DNA from: Hysterangium stoloniferum
Lineage: Eukaryota > Basidiomycota > Agaricomycetes > Hysterangiales > Hysterangiaceae
NCBI GenBank assembly: GCA_015178975.1
Contig: WHVD01000009.1
Span: forward strand, 682,001-746,000
DNA length: 64,000 nucleotides
Reading direction: 5' to 3'
Positions 55,230 through 64,000 of the stretch are shown piece after piece. The notes under the pieces are model-generated. The model was not told where the DNA came from. It searched no databases and saw only the letters and a program-made list of their open reading frames with translations. The number at the start of each line of letters is the position of its first letter. Position 1 is the stretch's first letter. A program made the translations under genes and the position numbers.

Positions 55230-56578
55230 CATCCTTTCAGCCTCCTGCCCATCATGACCCTTTTGGGTTATTCCTCGGAATCCATGGACCTCAGTGGTAG
55301 TAACCTAGACTCCACTGGACCCCGACCCCCTTTATGCTCCCTGTTGTAAGAGCATTACTTCCTCGGGTCCCATGGACTTCCCCAACCGGTCATTATTCCA
55401 TGGAACTCTCGGACTCTACAGACCCTTAGATGACTTGTCCTCCAAGTTGTCTTTGCTCTTGGGTTGTTGTTCACTCCTCCAGTTCTGTGGCAATCCTGCT
55501 GAGGACTTCTTCGTCACCAGCACATTCTCGGAGCCCTCGGACTTCCCGGGTCTCACCCAGGGTATTCTCGGAGTCCCCGGTTCTCATATAATATATCCCA
55601 GAACCCATGGACCTCCCAGATCTACACCCTTCAGCCCATTTGCAGTTCTATCCAAACTTCTTGATGTCACCAATGTATTCTCGGAACCCTAGGACTTCCT
55701 GGTTCTCATCCACTGTGTTCCCGGAACCTCCGGATTTCCCGGTTCTCATCCAGGAACCCATGATACAGACCATTCAAAGTTTTGGACAATTCCTGCTTGC
55801 CATTGGAATATCCGTGGCTTTTCCCCATGTTTGTTCCTTGTGATTTAAGGTTGACCTGCCCTTGGAACCCCTGTGGCTTTTCCACAACATCTGGTTCCTT
55901 CAGGTTTTTATGTCTTGGGCACTTACCCTGCCTGTGGACACTGCGACCTTTGACCACTCTCACTCTGCCATGTCCCTTTGCCTTTGGGCAACTCCCGGTC
56001 CATTGTGACATCTCTGGATGTTTTCATCACCTGTCTCCTACCTCTCGGAATCCCTGGACCCCTCAGATCTTCCGAACTATGTTCCGGACTTTTCCGGACT
56101 TTCAGCCCTTGTTGGATTTTTCGACATTTTGGATTTTGGACCTTTTTCAGAGGTTTCAACTTACTTTCAAGTATCCAGTATGTCTACAATCTCCTCCAAG
56201 ACCCCTGGCCTTTCCATGTGCCATCCCGCTTCCCGGGATTTATTTTCCCACGGAATTGCGTACTAGTGAGCACCTTCTTTGAGGTGTGCACATGCCAACA
56301 GCCTGGGCTCCGCCCAGACTCCTGCTAGCACTCTGTGCTTCTGTCACTTTGTCAGTTTCCCAGACCTTTCTGTGGACCCATCGCTTTTGTGTGGGTTCTC
56401 TGTCCTGCTTTTGGACTCCGTCTCTACTTCCACCACTATCTGTCTTCAAGAGCTGTCTGTACCATCACTTGCTCTTGGTCAAATTTTCCCTTCCAGATCA
56501 TACAATTCATTGACACATACATGTAACCAACAAACGTATTATGTTCCTATGGCCTCTATGGGACTTCGGCCTTAAGGG
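55230..56578 (-). pseudogene. Decayed antisense accessory gene of element A
   Basis: On the minus strand, 56470-56250 aligns with exons 2-3 of the Zn2Cys6-like gene of element H: VVEVETESKSRTENP corresponds to AVEVESESKGEAGSP, and TEC-stop-QESGRSPGCW corresponds to TDCHWKSGWGLGCW, followed by CACACCTCAAAG and GGTGCTCAC in both. Stops and one-base gaps break the frame. The rest (56240-55230) is a Ser/Gly-rich minus-strand sequence with repeats of a TTCCCGGTTCTCATCCA-like unit (plus strand). It runs opposite to the direction implied by the adjoining polypurine tract, as in C and H. Confidence 0.55.
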
Positions 56579-56588
56579 GAGGGTACTG

Positions 56589-57642
56589 TCAGGAACCGGG
56601 AAACCCGCCGGCCTCCGGGCCCCGGACCCCGTCCTACATGCTCCTGACCCTCTATATTGTATAGTAACAACCGGAGTTCCCACGGGAGCCCGTATGTCAA
56701 CTTGTTTATGCCTGACTCTCTGTACGCACCCCACCTGTCTGCACCTAACCCTCCATGTCTCATACACCAGTCCTCGGACTCCTCCGGACTCCGGACTCCA
56801 CCCTACATACACCCGACACTCTGTGTCTTATGTACCAGTCACCGGACTCCGACCGGACTCCTGGAACCCCTCTAACAGAGCATAGAACCCCGCTCCTGTT
56901 ATCTGTCTCTGCATCTCACACACCAGTCATTGGAAAACCCACCGGACTCCACCGGACCTCCTGCACATCAAGCCTGTCTATACCCGACACTATCTTGTGC
57001 ACCAAGTCACCGGACTCCGACCGGACTTCCGGAACCCCTCTAACTGAGCCCCGCTCCAGTTATGGTTAAATGATCTGTCATGATTCGTTCTCCACTCCCG
57101 TTCTGTTCCATCCCTAATTCCCAGTTTAGTATTTACTTGTTTGGTTTTATGTTTAATAGTTCTGCCTCTCATTAATACCGGATTTGGTATTATTACATTT
57201 CACAGTCTATATAAGTCTGCTATATTCATGTACTTAGAATCCAGTTTCAATCTCGAACTAGTTTTCCCCCGAACAAGTTTGATCCTTGAACAGTCTCTAG
57301 TCCTCTTGTCTGTCTGCACACTCGATTCCCGGAACTCCCACGGGAACTCCGGAATCTATATCTTTCTGTATGCATTCTGTCAGCTCGAAATATGGACACC
57401 CGAATGAGTGTACGAGGGCGCAGCCTATAAGCTGAAGCCAAGTCCATCTCAGTCGTATCACCACATCTTTCTGGTAATTATTCTGATATCACCGTTCCTT
57501 GTACTAATAATCCCCGGAACTTTCCCGGGACCTATTGCCCGGGGACTCCGTGGGACTATTCCCCGGAAGCAAGTGTGTGTTCGGAATAGTTACCGGAAAC
57601 CTCCACGGGACTATCCGTGGAGCTTTGTTCAGGAACTTAACA
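56589..57642 (+). repeat. Right LTR of element A (1054 bp), with polypurine tract
   Basis: GGGGAGGGTAC (56578-56588) precedes TGTCAGGAACC...GAACTTAACA. It is the inverse of the left LTR; small open frames are identical in translation. U5 motif at 57413-57445. Confidence 0.88.
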
Positions 57643-59341
57643 CATTTTGACCATGACCTCCCCTGCACAACCCCAGGAACTCTGGAATGACTTCAAAGTA
57701 TTTCTTTGTGATGATTTGGAGTTCATACTTCGGCAAACACATGGCATTGATGATCCATCACCAAACCAAGTTTATGACTTTGGTCTCTATGAAATTGATA
57801 GGATCCTATGCTATTCTGGAAAGTCCCTCTCACATTATCCAACCATGCCAAACTGCACTGATGATTGGGATGGGATTGTTGGCAACCGTCTCATTAAGGA
57901 GCAAAAGAATTATAATGTGCAACATGAGCTTGCCAGTGCCCAAGCCAATCTTGAAAAGTGCAATTCTGAACAACAAGCTGCCTTTGAGACTATCATGAAG
58001 GCAGTGGATGAGCAGCAGGAGGGCAAATTGTTTTTTGTGAATGGTCCAGGTGGCACTGGCAAGTCCTTTGTATGGAATACTTTGGCACATGCATGTAGGG
58101 CCAAGGGCTACATTGTGCTTTGTGTGGCATCTTCTGGAATTGCATCAATGATTCTCAAGGGTGGTCGTACTTCTCACAGTACATTTTCAATCCCTGTTCC
58201 CTGTGAAAAGGATGCTCTATGTCATATCAAAAAGGGTTCAGAAATAGCAGAGCTCATGAAGAATGTCTGACTGATTATCTGGGATGAAGTTCCAATGCAG
58301 TCACGTTTCACATGTGAGGCAGTTGACAGAACCCTGAGGGATTTATTAGACAAGGAGGATCTTCCCTTTGGAGGGATTCCTGTTGCCTGGGGAGGTGACT
58401 TTCAGCAGACTTTGCCTGTTGTACCAAAGGGTTCAAAAGAACAGATCATTGGACAATGTATCCAGAAATCAGAACTGTGGAAGGATATCAAGGTACTCTT
58501 CTTGAAAAAGAATATGCAGGTGGACCAGGATGATCCAGACAGTCAACAGTTTGCTCAGTGGCTATTGGATATAGGCCATGGAAAGGATTTACCTTTGGAT
58601 CATACAATGGATATCCCTCCTCATATGATCTGTGGTCCAGAAATGTCTAATCTCATTGCTGAGATATATCCAGACATCCATGTGGATAGAGACCAAAGAG
58701 ATTGGCAAGATGAAGACTTCTTAGACCGGGCAATTCTGTGTCCAAGGAATTCAGAAGTAGATGAGATTAATTCAGAACTTCTGAATAAATTCCCTGGGGA
58801 GAGTCGTGTATACCACAGTGCTGATACTGCAGAGGGAGACAGTGAGACAGAGATGTATCCTGTAGAGTATTTGAACAGCCTGAATTTTGGTGGAATCTCA
58901 CCAAGTCGACTTGAGGTGAAGCCAGGAGTGCCATTGATGCTATTACGGAACATAGATCCACAGAGAGGGCTTTTCAATGGGACACGATTGCGATTGGTGA
59001 AAATGGAAAATCATTTGCTTCAAGTGCAGATCCTAACTGGACCATGTACTGGAAAAATGGCATTTCTTTCACGGATCAAAATAATTACAAATGATAATCA
59101 ACTGCCATTTAAACTGCATCGTATTCAGTTTCCAGTGCGGTTAGCATTTGCAATGACAATTAACAAGTCACAGGGACAATCTTTGAAAGTGGTAGGAATA
59201 GATTTGAGAATGGCAGTGTTTGGACATGGGCAATTGTATGTGGGACTTTCAAGGGGAAGAAGTTGGAATAGGATAAAAATATTATTAAAGGAGACAAAGA
59301 GAACAGCAAATATAGTGTACAAAGATGTATTATTAGATTGA

Positions 59342-59538
59342 AGTTTTAATGTATTTTGATTGATTGTTTCTAACTTTTCTAACTTCTAACGGTGATTGTG
59401 ATATGTAAATACTTAGAAATGCTCAGAAATACTTAGAAGTGCTGAGAAATACTTAAGAGTGATGGACGCGGGAGGGTTTGGGGGGCTTCACCCCCCAACA
59501 AGCTGGAGCCCGCAGTGTAGCAAGGGTTCCCAGGCTTG
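59342..59538 (+). repeat. 3' end of the Helitron
   Basis: After the RepHel stop come AAATACTTAGAA repeats, a G-run hairpin (GGGGGGCTTCACCCCCC), CAACAAGCTGGAGCCCGCAG and CAAGGG...CCCAGGCTTG. The end CTTG is followed by T. CAAG/CTTG can pair as the base of the usual subterminal hairpin. The usual CTRR end is replaced by CTTG in all copies here. Confidence 0.7.
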
Positions 59539-59696
59539 TCAATATATAGTAAAGTTGTACGGTGGGTGGTGGGCATTTTTAGACGCCGCAGGCATCCCAA
59601 TCCGTGAGGGCGCGGAGCGCCCGAGCTTCCCCATGAGGGTCAAAAAATCCCGATGAGGGTGGTTAGTGCCCGAATTCTTCAATTAGTCAGCCTGGG

Positions 59697-60010
59697 TGCA
59701 TTTTTGCACTCGTGGGAGTATTAAATGACGCCGCGGGAGCTTTTCTCACAGCACGGGAGCATTTGTGGCGCCGTGGGAGTATTTTGTGATGGGTGTGGAA
59801 GTATTTTGTAATGCACGGAGGTATTTTGTAACGTGTGGAAGTATTTGTCCACACGCGGGAGTATTTCATCACCTGCGCGGAGGTATTTTTACATGCACAG
59901 AAGTATTATGTCATGTGCACGGAGGTATTGTCCAATGCCGTGGGAGCATTTTTGAAACGTGCAGGAGTATTTGTCACATGTGCGGAACCATTTCATATGC
60001 CCTAATGGAC
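59697..60010 (+). repeat. Degenerate 22-26-bp array of M2
   Basis: About 13 units of a form like CGTGGGAGTATTTTGT with variable ends, for instance GTGGAAGTATTTTGTAA. Similar arrays are in M1 (inverse) and M3. Confidence 0.8.
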
Positions 60011-60534
60011 ACATTTCCCACACACCTCCAGTAGAATTTCCCGCACCCTTCATGTCAGCATTTCCCACGCCATTCACATAAGCATTTCCCGCACAGTTCA
60101 CATAGCCATTTCCCACACCCTTCACCGGACCATTTCCCACACCCCTCAAGAACACATTCCCACGGCCTGTCTGGGAGAATTGTCCACCCCCTTTTGGGAC
60201 TATTTCCCACGCCCTCACGGAAGCATTCGATAAAATACAATAAATGAAAATAAAATGTTTAAAAATAAAATAAAATAGAATAAATCGAAATAAAATACAG
60301 TAAATGAAAATAAAATGCTTCAAAATTACATAAAATCAGAAAAATCAAAATAAAATACAATAAATCAAAATAAAATGTTTAAAAATAGAATAAAATAAAT
60401 CAAAATAAAATGGAATAAATTGAAATCAATGCTATATCATATCAATGCTGTGTCAATTGTACATCAATTCCAGTTGAATCAACTCAATTTCTATTCAGTT
60501 ACTCCATCTGAAACCATTGCATTTTTGAAACCAT

Positions 60535-61050
60535 GACTCCTTTTGCAACCATTGCTCCTTTTGAAACTGTTGCTCCTTTTGTACCCATTGTTCCTTTTGA
60601 AACCATTGTTCCATTTGTAATATTTCTTTCTGTCTTTTGTAATACCTTTTGTAATGGTTTCTGTTCTTTAAACAGTTTCCATTCTTACACTTTTGTCACT
60701 ATTGTTTTCTTTTGTAACTGTTGTTTTCCACTGTTGTTTTCTTTTGTGACCATTCTTTTCTTTTGTGACTGTTGTTTTCTTTTGTAACCATTGTTTTCTT
60801 TACCATTGTTTTCTTTTGTGACTATTATTTTCTTTTGTGACCTTTGTTTTCTTTTGTAACCATTGTTTTCTTTTCTCACTGTTGTTTTCTTTTGTGACCA
60901 TTGTAAAGGGTGTTTCCGTTGTAACCGGTGTTTCCATTGTAATGGGTGTTTCCATTGTAACCGGTGTTTCCTTTGTAATGTTTGTTTCCTTTTGTTTCTT
61001 TTTCTCACAATGGTTTCCTTTCATTTCCTGTTGTAACCATTGTTTCCTTG
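60535..61050 (+). repeat. 15-18-bp minisatellite of M2
   Basis: TCCTTTTGAAACCATTGC units pass into TTTTCTTTTGTGACC and TTTCCATTGTAACCGGTG units. All are variants of the M1 repeat at 47196-47525. No gene. Confidence 0.85.
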
Positions 61051-61084
61051 GTAACACTTTCCATCCCCTGAACACTTTCTGCTC

Positions 61085-61240
61085 TGAGGTGACTTTCTGT
61101 TTTAAGGTGACTTTCTGTTCTAAGGTGACTTTCCGTTCTAAGGTAACTTTCCTTTCTAAGGTGACTTTCCATTCTAAGGTGACTTTCCATTCTAAGGTGA
61201 CTTTCCATTCTAAAGTGACATTCCGTTCTGAAGTGACTTC
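61085..61240 (+). repeat. 17-bp minisatellite of M2
   Basis: About nine units of TTCTAAGGTGACTTTCC. No gene. Confidence 0.85.
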
Positions 61241-61413
61241 CCATCCTTTAAAGACTTTCTGAACACTTTCCGAGACTTTACGTTCTACGAGACTTTACAC
61301 TTTCCATTTGAAAGCACTTTCCTTGGTCTCTGACAATGAGTCTCAGAAATACTGGAGAGTTGTCGATGGGGGGGGGGTTTGGGGGGTGAAGCCCCCCAAC
61401 AAGCCAGAGCCCG

Positions 61414-62253
61414 TGTTAGGATACACACACAGGCCGGGTTTCCGGAGAAACCCGTGGGATATCTGGTAGGACTTGGCTTCAGCTTATAGGCTGCGCCCTC
61501 GCTAGATCATATTGTCCAATTTCAAACGGACGGACGGGGATCCCGGGGAGTCCGGGTGGGGTTCGTGGGTCGTAGGTCGTAAGTCGGGGGTCGTGGGTCA
61601 TAAGTCGGAGGTCGTGGGTCGTGAGTCGAGTTGGTTGAGAGAGATAGATGCGCCGGAGCCCGTGGGCTCCGACTAGTGCGAGCGATGTGAATCAAGTAAG
61701 GTTTTAGAGCAGAAAATGTTATTAGATTACTGGGGGGAATCTAAGCTAATTTTCTGACTGGATTGTATGTACAACATCTGCCAGTTTATATAGACCGTGG
61801 AATGCATGACATACCAAATCCAGTAATAACAAAACGAAACTAACAAAACATGAAACGGGAATAGTAAACACCAAATTGGTGTTAGGAACGGGACGGAACG
61901 GAGCGGAGTCCGAATTGTGACAAAGCATAACCCATAACGGGAAACGGAGCGGGAGCGGAGTCCTAAATCATGACAGGTCATTTGACTAAAACAGGAATGG
62001 GGCTCGATTAGAGTGGTGACGGGATTCTAAGCGGGGACCGGTGACTGATGCGTGGGATGAAGACGGACATAGACAGAGACAGAGTCCGGGGGAAGTCCGG
62101 TGACTGATATGTGTCGTAATGAGGTCGAACGTAACGAGTCTTGATGTAACAGAGTCCGGGCAGGAAATCCTATAAACAGACGATTGGTGCTTGTAGCGCG
62201 TGGGGGCGTACGGGTTAGTGCCCGGAGTCCGGTGGGATTGTCCGGTCATAACA
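61414..62253 (-). mobile_element. Solo LTR B1
   Basis: 840 bp, TGTTAGGATA...GGTCATAACA, perfect duplication GCCCG at 61409-61413 and 62254-62258. U5 motif at 61469-61501; U5 hairpin (CGGGTTTC/GAAACCCG) just before it; palindrome GGAGCCCGTGGGCTCC near 61654. CpG-rich, young. Confidence 0.92.
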
Positions 62254-62323
62254 GCCCGCAGCGAAGTTGTGGGGCAGGTCATGAAGTGACCACCCCGCAG
62301 CGTAGCAAGGGTGCCCAGGCTTG

Positions 62324-62912
62324 TATATAGTAAAGTTGCTTGGTGGGTCCATGTGGGCAAAATCTGAAAAAGGAAGGAAATTAGTCAGATTTCTCTGAAA
62401 TTTTATGTAAGCACAGGAGTTTTCATCTGCATGGGATCAAATCTTCTCCCACCACTGGAGATTTTGTGTCAGCATGGGAGCATTTTTGACACTGTGGGAG
62501 CTTTCTGCCAGTGGTGTGGAAGTATGTTTGAATGCCTAGAAGTATTTCTAAATGTGTAGGAGTATTTTGTTAAGTTTTTGTGGTGCTGTTCTTAGACCAT
62601 ATAACTTTCCGTTTGTCTGAGTAGGTAACAGTTAACTCGTTGTAAACGGATGAGTACTATAATACAAGTCTCATCCATATATCCCCTAGTAACCTGCTTA
62701 CTAATAGCCCTGAGTCCTTGCCGCTCGTTTACCAAATTCCCAAAAGTTAACATATTTTGTGATACTGCAGAAGTATTTTCACATGCATGGGAGCATTTTG
62801 TGACACATGGAAGTATTTTGACATGGGCAGGAGTATTTTGGGACACTGCAGGAGTATTTGTCAAGGGTGAGGAACCATTTCATATGCCCCTAATGGACAA
62901 TGACTCTCCCAG
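62324..62912 (+). mobile_element. Helitron M3, truncated
   Basis: Starts TATATAGTAAAGTTG directly after the CTTG of M2 (first TCAA lost) and contains the GGGAGCATTTT / GGAAGTATTTT array at 62460-62567 and 62758-62870. Its end is missing where LTR L3 begins. Confidence 0.65.
62568..62752. mobile_element. 185-bp element O with LTR-like ends
   Basis: TGTTAAGTTTT...AAAAGTTAACA with an 11-bp imperfect inverted repeat and the perfect duplication TATTT (62563-62567, 62753-62757). It is either a very short solo LTR (TRIM-like) or a miniature element. Confidence 0.75.
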
Positions 62913-64000
62913 TGTGAGAGGTACCCTTTTCATGGGAATGTAACTATCTTATTAGACAATATTCCCCATAATTTCCTCTTATTTTCTACTATTTTTTCTA
63001 TCGTCTAATTCTTCGATTATACATATTTATTATAGTTTGAAGATCTATGTATGCCTGTGGGTACATAGACCTTATGAATATGTTACGACCCATTCCTGGA
63101 TGTTTCAATATCTGACTTCCAATCTCTGACTACGGAACATCATAGTTACCGTATCTTCTGCATTCTTCCCTTGTTCCGCATTTGGTAATTTGTCTGTTGA
63201 CAAGTATTCACTCATTTGTCTGTTATATTCCCATTTCGGAATATTGTCTCCCCGATATGTCTTATTGTATTCCCATTTAAGAAGACTTCCATTTCCGTCT
63301 TATTATGGTCTCAGTTTGTAGTACAATAATGAGAAGACTTATATTAGTTTCCGTGAATTTGTACTTTACCTTAGATCTGATATCGACTTACTGTAGTTTC
63401 TTATTCCTTCTTCTGTCTTTCTGTACGCTCGATATTCAGAACTCTTTGGAACTCTGAATATCCATATCTTCCATTGTAAGTCTCACTTCTGAAATTAAGG
63501 ACTTCGAGTGTTTGCGTAGAGGTGCAGCACATAAGCTGAAGCCAACGTCCTCACCCTATCCGATAGTTCCTGACTTTCTGGTGACTTTCCAATAGTTCCA
63601 GAATAAGTTCCTGACATGGTACTTAACAGAATACTTACCTATTGTCACACCTATGTACACTAGTGGGCATATGTACATAGTTAGAAACTCAGACACCTTT
63701 ACCCCATAACCACAACTTGCCCAGACACCCTTTTAGTGGCCTGCAAGTTGTGATTGGGGTATCGTATCAGCCATCTTGAATGGCTTTCAACTCAAACTAA
63801 CAATCACTATCTAGCTTGATACTGAATAGTCAAAGCTTAAACTATCACCAGTTTCAACTCACATTTCACATTACTCATATCAACCTCTTTTCCTTTTAAC
63901 TCATTACTTTGTTAACTCACTTCTTAGAATCATACTGTAAGGTTGATTCTACTTTCCCTTAGTCATCATAGTTGCTCTTATAGCTACTAAAGTCAACTAA
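62913..64000. repeat. LTR L3, runs off the window, split by N
   Basis: Starts TGTGAGAGGTACCC and matches L1 and L4 (GAAGATCTATGTATGCCTGT, then after N the CACAACTTGCCCAGACACC part). The right end lies beyond the window. Confidence 0.7.
63081..63628 (+). mobile_element. Solo LTR N
   Basis: 548 bp, TGTTACGACCC...TACTTAACA, perfect duplication GAATA at 63076-63080 and 63629-63633. The U5 motif (ACATAA loop) lies at 63515-63550. The rest is unlike the other families. Confidence 0.88.

Larger units (their letters stand above)
53134..57642. mobile_element. Ty3-type element A with inverted LTRs
   Basis: 4.5 kb inserted in the Helitron gene with the perfect duplication CATTT (53129-53133, 57643-57647). 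The LTRs (53134-54189 and 56589-57642) are inverted and practically identical. Each has the polypurine tract GGGGAGGGTAC or its complement on the inner side, so both ends are 3'-LTR ends with U5 outside. The interior (54190-56588) has no Gag or pol; it holds solo LTR D3 and a decayed antisense accessory gene. Confidence 0.85.
51120..59341 (+). pseudogene. Helitron RepHel gene, two stops and element A inserted
   Basis: Own sequence is 51120-53133 and 57643-59341 (about 1230 codons). The Helitron-like N-terminal domain spans 51530-52100 (YYAYRLFPRAYEAMTLFYAQ, VILPSTFTGSSRDM). Rep has the HUH motif GLPHMHCLIWF near 52064 and the two-tyrosine motif KYMHKYCYKGHD near 52470. The helicase has Walker A GPGGTGKS at 58043, Walker B LIIWDE near 58275, WGGDFQQTLPV near 58388 and the C-terminal FAMTINKSQGQS and LYVGLSRGRS. 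In-frame TGA codons at 52593-52595 and 58268-58270 both replace a likely CGA (Arg). Element A entered at 53134, and removing it with one CATTT copy restores the frame. A TAA near 51136 and the missing upstream part leave the N-terminus undefined. Rep and helicase would cut and unwind DNA for rolling-circle transposition. Confidence 0.9.
59539..62323 (+). mobile_element. Non-autonomous Helitron M2
   Basis: Begins TCAATATATAG right after the CTTG of the preceding Helitron and ends GTGCCCAGGCTTG at 62323. It is collinear with M1 (inverse). It has no gene and carries four repeat blocks and solo LTR B1. Stretch 60011-60230 has TTTCCCACA repeats and 60231-60430 is A/T-rich AATAAAATA repeats. Confidence 0.78.

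Noticed and set aside
53134-57642. Reading element A as a DNA transposon with 1.05-kb terminal inverted repeats
   Set aside because: The arms have TG...CA ends, promoter and U5 features of family-A solo LTRs, internal polypurine tracts and a 5-bp duplication, and no transposase. An inverted-LTR retroelement explains all of these.
59697-60010. CRISPR-like array
   Set aside because: Units are degenerate, spacers are not unique sequences of constant length, and the host is a eukaryote. It is a Helitron-borne minisatellite.

Overview
The window is a dense nest of transposable elements from a fungal genome, probably a basidiomycete of the Agaricomycetes type. This is inferred from chromodomain-bearing Ty3/gypsy elements, a Copia-type Gag, a Tc1-like DD34E element, a Helitron, introns of 45-52 bp and a captured LisH-domain gene fragment. 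I see no intact host gene, no rRNA or tRNA gene and no CRISPR. Almost every base belongs to an element, or to an element inside another element. Most old copies have lost CpG (CG to TG or CA), with Trp and Arg codons turned into stops, like a methylation or RIP-like decay process.

Layout. 1-2.87 kb: solo LTR A1 holding solo LTR E3, which holds LTR F. 2.87-10.0 kb: Ty3 element G with near-identical LTRs. It encodes Gag, protease, a crippled integrase and a chromodomain but no reverse transcriptase. 10.5-17.7 kb: element C, whose two LTRs are inverted. It carries an antisense spliced gene and a captured LisH fragment. 17.7-24.6 and 33.7-38.9 kb: decayed Ty3 element J (minus strand), split by the complete but decayed Ty3 element H (24.6-33.7 kb, minus strand). 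H carries an antisense gene with a Zn2Cys6-type cysteine pattern. 34.8-36.4 kb: Tc1-like element. 36.5-44.3 kb: Helitron, Ty3 and Copia relics, including a 1.46-kb gag-only element with perfect target duplication. 44.3-50.2 kb: a second Tc1-like copy holding non-autonomous Helitron M1, which itself holds LTRs D2, B2 and the set E1 in B3 in E2. 51.1-59.5 kb: a RepHel Helitron gene broken by two stop codons and by element A, another inverted-LTR element (53.1-57.6 kb). 59.5-62.9 kb: two more non-autonomous Helitrons head to tail. 62.9-64 kb: LTR L3 with LTR N inside.

Three themes stand out. (1) Two unrelated Ty3 families (A and C) have integrated copies with inverted LTRs. Both outer ends are U5 ends, a polypurine tract lies inside each LTR, and the 5-bp target duplications are perfect. 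(2) Three families (A, C, H) carry an antisense, intron-containing accessory gene between the chromodomain and the 3' LTR. It encodes a cysteine-rich segment and coiled coils, and in H the spacing matches a fungal Zn2Cys6 cluster. (3) One short element, foldable as an RNA stem-loop, recurs about 15 times near the U5 end of otherwise different LTR families.

Coordinates of LTRs come from TG...CA ends plus 5-bp target duplications read directly. Family letters are local to this report. LTR strands give the inferred transcription direction where a polypurine tract or the U5 motif allows it.
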